A stretch of 64,000 nucleotides of DNA from Akkermansiaceae bacterium (lineage in GTDB: Bacteria > Verrucomicrobiota > Verrucomicrobiia > Verrucomicrobiales > Akkermansiaceae), in the NCBI GenBank assembly GCA_029242935.1, contig JAQWSX010000040.1, forward strand, positions 1-64,000. Reading direction: 5' to 3'. Each line of letters starts with the position of its first letter. The stretch's first letter is position 1. The notes beneath the pieces were generated by a model that was not told the DNA's origin, made no database searches, and saw only the letters and a list, made by a program, of their open reading frames with translations. Shown here one piece after another: positions 59,667-64,000 of this stretch. The position numbers and the translations under genes were made by a program.

Positions 59667-60728
59667 GTGGCCACCACTAACACAGACGACCTCCGCATTG
59701 ACCGTATCGACCCGCTTATCTCGCCGGCTGTTCTTTCCTACCAACTTCCACTCAGTGAATCAGCAGCCCAGCTTGTTTCTTCCGCCCGTCAGGGAGCCGA
59801 AGCAATCCTGAAAGGTGAGGACGACCGACTACTTGTCGTAGTGGGCCCCTGTTCGATTCACGATCCTTCGGCGGCCATTGAATATGCTCTGCGCCTCAAG
59901 GAAGCTGCCGCGCTTTATCAAAAGGACCTCCATGTCATCATGCGTGTCTATTTCGAGAAACCTCGGACCACCGTAGGCTGGAAGGGACTCATCAATGACC
60001 CTAACTTAAACAATTCATTCGACATCAATCGAGGTCTGCGCACCGCCCGTGAACTACTCCTTCAACTCGCCGAAATGGGAGTTCCGGCCGGCACCGAGTT
60101 TCTCGATGCCATCTCTCCACAGTACGTTGCGGACCTCATTGCGTGGGGAGCCATCGGAGCCCGCACTACCGAATCTCAGGTCCACCGTGAGCTCGCTTCC
60201 GGACTCTCAATGCCGGTTGGCTTCAAAAACGGAACCGGCGGCTCGATCCAAATCGCGCTCGACGCCATTGGCGCTTCGTCAAAGCCTCACCACTTCCTCT
60301 CTGTAACCAAGCAAGGCGTCTCTGCCATCGTCACCACCACCGGAAACGACGCTTGTCACCTTATCCTCCGCGGAGGCAAGAGCGGTCAAAATTACACCCG
60401 CGATGAAATCAATCCAGTTAGCGCCAAACTCCGCGAGATCGATTTACCCGAGCAACTCATGGTCGACTGTTCCCATGGCAACTCCGACAAGGACTACCGT
60501 AACCAACCTAGGGTGGCCGCAGATCTTTGCGAGCAAATGGCAAACGGAGCCAAAGACATTGCCGCGGTCATGATCGAATCTAACATCGTAGAAGGAAACC
60601 AGAAAATCTCCGACGATATGGTTTATGGACAGTCGGTCACAGATGCCTGTATCAACTGGCAGACCACCGAGGAAGTTCTCGAAGCTTTCGCAAAAGCGGT
60701 ACAAGCCCGTCGTTCCAAGAATGACTAA
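59667..60728 (+). CDS. aroG: 3-deoxy-7-phosphoheptulonate synthase (class I DAHP synthase)
   Basis: LLVVVGPCSIHDPSAAIEYA...VYFEKPRTTVGWKGLINDP...GARTTESQVHRELASGLSMPVGFKNGTGG...DCSHGNSDKDYRNQ. GTG start. Confidence 0.97.
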   Translation: MATTNTDDLRIDRIDPLISPAVLSYQLPLSESAAQLVSSARQGAEAILKGEDDRLLVVVGPCSIHDPSAAIEYALRLKEAAALYQKDLHVIMRVYFEKPRTTVGWKGLINDPNLNNSFDINRGLRTARELLLQLAEMGVPAGTEFLDAISPQYVADLIAWGAIGARTTESQVHRELASGLSMPVGFKNGTGGSIQIALDAIGASSKPHHFLSVTKQGVSAIVTTTGNDACHLILRGGKSGQNYTRDEINPVSAKLREIDLPEQLMVDCSHGNSDKDYRNQPRVAADLCEQMANGAKDIAAVMIESNIVEGNQKISDDMVYGQSVTDACINWQTTEEVLEAFAKAVQARRSKND

Positions 60729-61182
60729 GGACACCGTCACCTCCAACCTGCTCCGGCAGATGGAGAAAAAGATCGCGATCACCAGATCGGCCCTCACTGA
60801 AACCAGCGAAAACGCGAACGGTGACGAGACGAAATCAGAGGGGAAGTACGACACGCGTGCCATCGAAGCAGCTTACCTGGCCGAAGCCCAGGCCGCGCAA
60901 TTAGCAATCGCCGAAGAATCTCTCGCGACCCTCAAGAGATTCGAACCCCGGCCCTTCGAAATGACAGAGGTGATCGGAGTCGGGGCCTTAGTCGAGGCCG
61001 ATCAGGAAGGCGAAATCTGCTTCTATCTTCTCGCGCCGACCGGAGGCGGGCTCATGACAGAATATCTCGGCTGCGACGTCACCGTAGTCACTCCAGATTC
61101 ACGACTTTATCAGGAACTCAACGGGAAAAAGATGGGAGACGAACTGGAAAAACCCGCCCTCATGATCACGGGTGTCGAGTAA
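60721..61182 (+). CDS. GreA/GreB C-terminal-like (FKBP-type elongation factor-like) protein
   Basis: Start MTKDTVTSNLLRQ overlaps the aroG stop. C-terminal VGALVEADQEGEICFYLLAPTGGGLMTEY...VTVVTPDSRLYQELNGKKMGDEL resembles Gre C-domains. Confidence 0.65.
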   Translation: MTKDTVTSNLLRQMEKKIAITRSALTETSENANGDETKSEGKYDTRAIEAAYLAEAQAAQLAIAEESLATLKRFEPRPFEMTEVIGVGALVEADQEGEICFYLLAPTGGGLMTEYLGCDVTVVTPDSRLYQELNGKKMGDELEKPALMITGVE

Positions 61183-61281
61183 CAACCCAGATCACTTGCT
61201 TCCCGTGGTGTTTTTCAACTTGGCAAGATAGGGCTGAGTTCCTATCAGCAGTGGCCCTACACCGATCAGATCTTCGATCTT

Positions 61282-62304
61282 ATGAGAATCTTTACCTTCC
61301 GATGCAGAATCTTCCTGCTTCTCTTTGCAGTAATCCTTCCGGCCTCAGCCGCGAAGGTCAGCTGGGAAATTAAAGAGTATCGTAACCACAAGTATGTTCC
61401 TCTTTCACAAGTGAAGGATTTTTACAGCCTCACCAGCATGACCAAGTCGGGGAGCTATATTATTCTGAAGAACTCCGACGTAGAGCTCAAGTTCCGGGCC
61501 GGTGGTCAGGAAGTCTTGATGAACAACGTGAAATTTATTTTCAGCCACGCCGTGGTCTCGCTTGGTTCTTACCACATTTCAATCATGGACCTAAAGAAGG
61601 TCATTGATCCAGTCCTCCGCCCTTTTAAAATAAAGGCAGCTAAAGGCTTTGACACCGTAATCATCGACCCCGGACACGGTGGGAAAGATCCTGGCGCGGT
61701 CAACTCGCTAGGAACCGAAGCCAACTACAATTTAAAGATCGCCAAGCTTCTGCAGGACAACCTCAGGAAACGTGGCTTCAAAGTTGTTATGACCCGCACC
61801 ACCGACGTTTTTCTGACCCTTCAGGAACGGGTCAAGCTTGCCAATCTCTACAGGGACGCGATTTTCATCAGTATTCACTTTAACTCCGTAGGCTCACGTG
61901 CTCGATCACAGGCGCGCGGAATTGAAACCTTCACTCTTTCTCCAGTCGGGGTTGCCCACTATGGGCGTGGGGCGCAAGCTTCAGATAACATTGAACGAAT
62001 GGGAAATGCCCAAGACTCGGCAAATATCGCTCTCGCAACCGCTGTCCACTGGAGCAGTATCCAGCTTCTCGCCCGAGCTAAACTAGAAGTCCCCGATCGC
62101 GGGATTCGAAGGGCCCGTTACAGTGTTCTAACCGGCGTCAAACACCCTGCGATTCTCTTCGAAGGAGGCTTCATGAGCCACCCTAAGGAAAAATACTTAA
62201 TTAACAACCCAACCTACCAACGCACTCTCGCTAAGTCGATGTGCGAAGCCATCGTCTTCTACCGGAAGGCCACAATGCAAAAGATTGGGTCCACGAAGCG
62301 CTAA
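61282..62304 (+). CDS. N-acetylmuramoyl-L-alanine amidase (Amidase_3) with N-terminal stalk-binding-like domain
   Basis: VIIDPGHGGKDPGAVNSLGTEANYNLKIAKLLQDNL...FISIHFNS...AILFEGGFMSHPKEKYLI. Confidence 0.92.
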   Translation: MRIFTFRCRIFLLLFAVILPASAAKVSWEIKEYRNHKYVPLSQVKDFYSLTSMTKSGSYIILKNSDVELKFRAGGQEVLMNNVKFIFSHAVVSLGSYHISIMDLKKVIDPVLRPFKIKAAKGFDTVIIDPGHGGKDPGAVNSLGTEANYNLKIAKLLQDNLRKRGFKVVMTRTTDVFLTLQERVKLANLYRDAIFISIHFNSVGSRARSQARGIETFTLSPVGVAHYGRGAQASDNIERMGNAQDSANIALATAVHWSSIQLLARAKLEVPDRGIRRARYSVLTGVKHPAILFEGGFMSHPKEKYLINNPTYQRTLAKSMCEAIVFYRKATMQKIGSTKR

Positions 62305-62331
62305 TCGGCTTCACGCACAAGGTTGAAAAAG

Positions 62332-62357
62332 AAAGGGGCCAATCAACCCCTTTTTTA
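62332..62357 (+). terminator. Rho-independent terminator
   Basis: AAAGGGG-CCAATCAA-CCCCTTTTTT. Confidence 0.8.
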
Positions 62358-62404
62358 TTTATCCGATTCCAACGGGGACTACGATTCCACCGCTATCCTA
62401 TTTT

Positions 62405-64000
62405 ATGAATGCTACACGCACTTTTATCTTAATCATCGTTGCCACCGCCGGATCGCTCCTCAGCGAAGGATCGATCATCATTAACGAATTCATGGCGGGA
62501 AATGACACTACAGTTGCTCCCAATTCTGTCCCAGGACGTTTCGATGACTGGATTGAGCTTCATAATACAGGTGTCATCGCACAAGACATGGGAGGATGGC
62601 GTTTGACTAACAACCCGAATGGTTCCAATGCATGGATTTTCCCAGCCGGAACGATTATCCCAGCGAACGGCTACCTGATTGTCTTCGCATCCGGTGACGA
62701 TACTCCCGACACCAAACGCAATCTTCATACCAATTTCAAATTAGCAAAGAGCGGAGAATACCTTGCCCTAATGGCGCCCGATGAGTCCATAAGCTCAGAA
62801 TTTGGACCAGCCGGCAGTTCGTATCCGAAGCAATCGGATGATATTTCGTATGGAGTTCATCCAGTCACTGATAAGATTGTTTTCTTCGAAAACCCAACTC
62901 CGGGCGCGAAAAATGACGCAGACGGAATCGCACGTGTTGCTCCACTCGAGGTTTCTCCGACTCGTGGCCTTTATCAAAGTGCCCAGCAAATCACCCTCTC
63001 AACTACGACTCCTAGTGCCACTATTTACTATACCACCGATGGATCATCTCCGCTGACGAATACCGGAAATCCCAGTGCTAACGCAACCGCTTACACAAGC
63101 CCCATTCGCATAAGCAAAACCACGGTCATCCGTTCAGCTGCGACCGCAAATAAATTTGCCCCCAGCCCTTGGGAAGCCCACACCTATCTCCTCCTTGATA
63201 TCGATAATGCCAAGGCAAATGGAACTGATTCCAATGGCCTCAACAATCCGATTCTACAACAAACCCGTCCCGCCGGCTACGGCACATTCCCATCGGGAGA
63301 TTACAATATGGATACGCGAATCACTCGCTCAACCGCACCCTCGCCGGGCCACAACGGGCTCACTATCGCACAAGCAATGCTACAGGGCTTCAAGGAGACA
63401 CCTTCAATCTCTATCTCAATGTCCGCTGCGGACTTCGTAAATCTCTACGCCAATTCCACATCACAAGGACTGGAGCGGGCCTGTTCCGCTGAATTCATTC
63501 CAGCTGAAAACGATTCACGCCCTGCCTTCCAAGAACACTGCGGGCTCAAGGTTCAAGGCGGAGCCAGCCGCAATCCCAGCTCATCCCCTAAGCACTCACT
63601 TTCCTTCCGCTTTCGCACGAAATATGGCGCCGGTCGCCTTGGACAAGTTCTTTTTCCCGAAGTAGATGTCGAAAACTTCAATTCTATCGCTCTGCGCGCA
63701 GGCTATAACAATTCTTGGATTCATCGAGATTCTGGACAACGGAGCCGCGGCTCTATGATTCGGGATCAATGGATGCGCGAAAGCCTGCGCGATATGGGCA
63801 ACCAAGATGCTGGAGCCGGATTCCTTGCTCACTTATTCGTGAATGGACTTTACTGGGGGCTTCACAATGTTGCCGAACGACAAGATAACGCACATTATGC
63901 CAACTACGATGGAGGCGACAGTGATCTCATTGACGCTCGGAACGGAGGAACCTTTGTCGAAGGAAACTCCACTGCTTGGAATGCCATGCGCTCGGTCGTT
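62405..64000 (+). CDS. secreted lamin-tail (LTD) + chitobiase-like + CotH-kinase family protein; 3' end outside window
   Basis: Open frame from ATG 62405 to window end, absent from the ORF track because it has no stop. SIIINEFMAGNDTT...DDWIELHNTG...PSATIYYTTDGSSPLT...; YNNSWIH...RDQWMRESLRDMGN...GLYWGLHNVAERQD. Confidence 0.88.
   Translation, partial: MNATRTFILIIVATAGSLLSEGSIIINEFMAGNDTTVAPNSVPGRFDDWIELHNTGVIAQDMGGWRLTNNPNGSNAWIFPAGTIIPANGYLIVFASGDDTPDTKRNLHTNFKLAKSGEYLALMAPDESISSEFGPAGSSYPKQSDDISYGVHPVTDKIVFFENPTPGAKNDADGIARVAPLEVSPTRGLYQSAQQITLSTTTPSATIYYTTDGSSPLTNTGNPSANATAYTSPIRISKTTVIRSAATANKFAPSPWEAHTYLLLDIDNAKANGTDSNGLNNPILQQTRPAGYGTFPSGDYNMDTRITRSTAPSPGHNGLTIAQAMLQGFKETPSISISMSAADFVNLYANSTSQGLERACSAEFIPAENDSRPAFQEHCGLKVQGGASRNPSSSPKHSLSFRFRTKYGAGRLGQVLFPEVDVENFNSIALRAGYNNSWIHRDSGQRSRGSMIRDQWMRESLRDMGNQDAGAGFLAHLFVNGLYWGLHNVAERQDNAHYANYDGGDSDLIDARNGGTFVEGNSTAWNAMRSVV

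Noticed and set aside
1-64000. CRISPR arrays, transposases, prophage genes, rRNA or tRNA genes
   Set aside because: No spaced direct repeats, transposase motifs or tRNA-like cloverleaf seen by eye. A tRNAscan/Infernal run would be needed to exclude small RNAs.

Overview
The window is about 64 kb of chromosome from what looks like a marine Verrucomicrobia/PVC-type bacterium. Lineage is inferred from ASPIC/UnbV FG-GAP proteins, sulfatases, PVC-type cytochrome-c dehydrogenases and DUF1080 fusions; no rRNA is present to confirm it. Genes are densely packed. Housekeeping genes include pssA, cysJ-like, leuC/leuD, bioA, folC, dnaB, pdxA, xth, tlyA, aroG and dgt. Accessory blocks are a sulfatase/dehydrogenase polysaccharide-type locus at 18.9-28.4 kb, a Mn/Zn-type ABC importer at 36.1-41.1 kb, and tandem Hsp20 genes at 55.9-56.7 kb. 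I see no CRISPR array, IS element, rRNA or convincing tRNA. The main result is two in-frame UGA codons that the ORF track treats as stops. (1) The UGA at 16432-16434 splits a formate dehydrogenase alpha subunit exactly at the known selenocysteine position. A GGUCU-loop hairpin lies 21 nt downstream, the same spacing as in E. coli fdhF. (2) The UGA at 13193-13195, about 3.2 kb upstream, splits an FG-GAP/ASPIC-UnbV + thioredoxin-like (CPHC) + TPR protein. It is followed at 20 nt by a perfect 6-bp hairpin with a GGUCG loop. I propose the second gene as a candidate selenoprotein of the CRTAC1/UnbV family that, as far as I know, is not described. Secondary observations: a metal-ABC permease fused to a DtxR/MntR-like domain, with an 8-bp dyad upstream of the operon; a stand-alone degenerate helicase-C domain protein; a rhodanese lacking its catalytic Cys; a 50-residue internal duplication in an anti-sigma-like protein; a candidate hsp20 RNA-thermometer pairing; and an 8-mer CTYYGCGN triplet motif.
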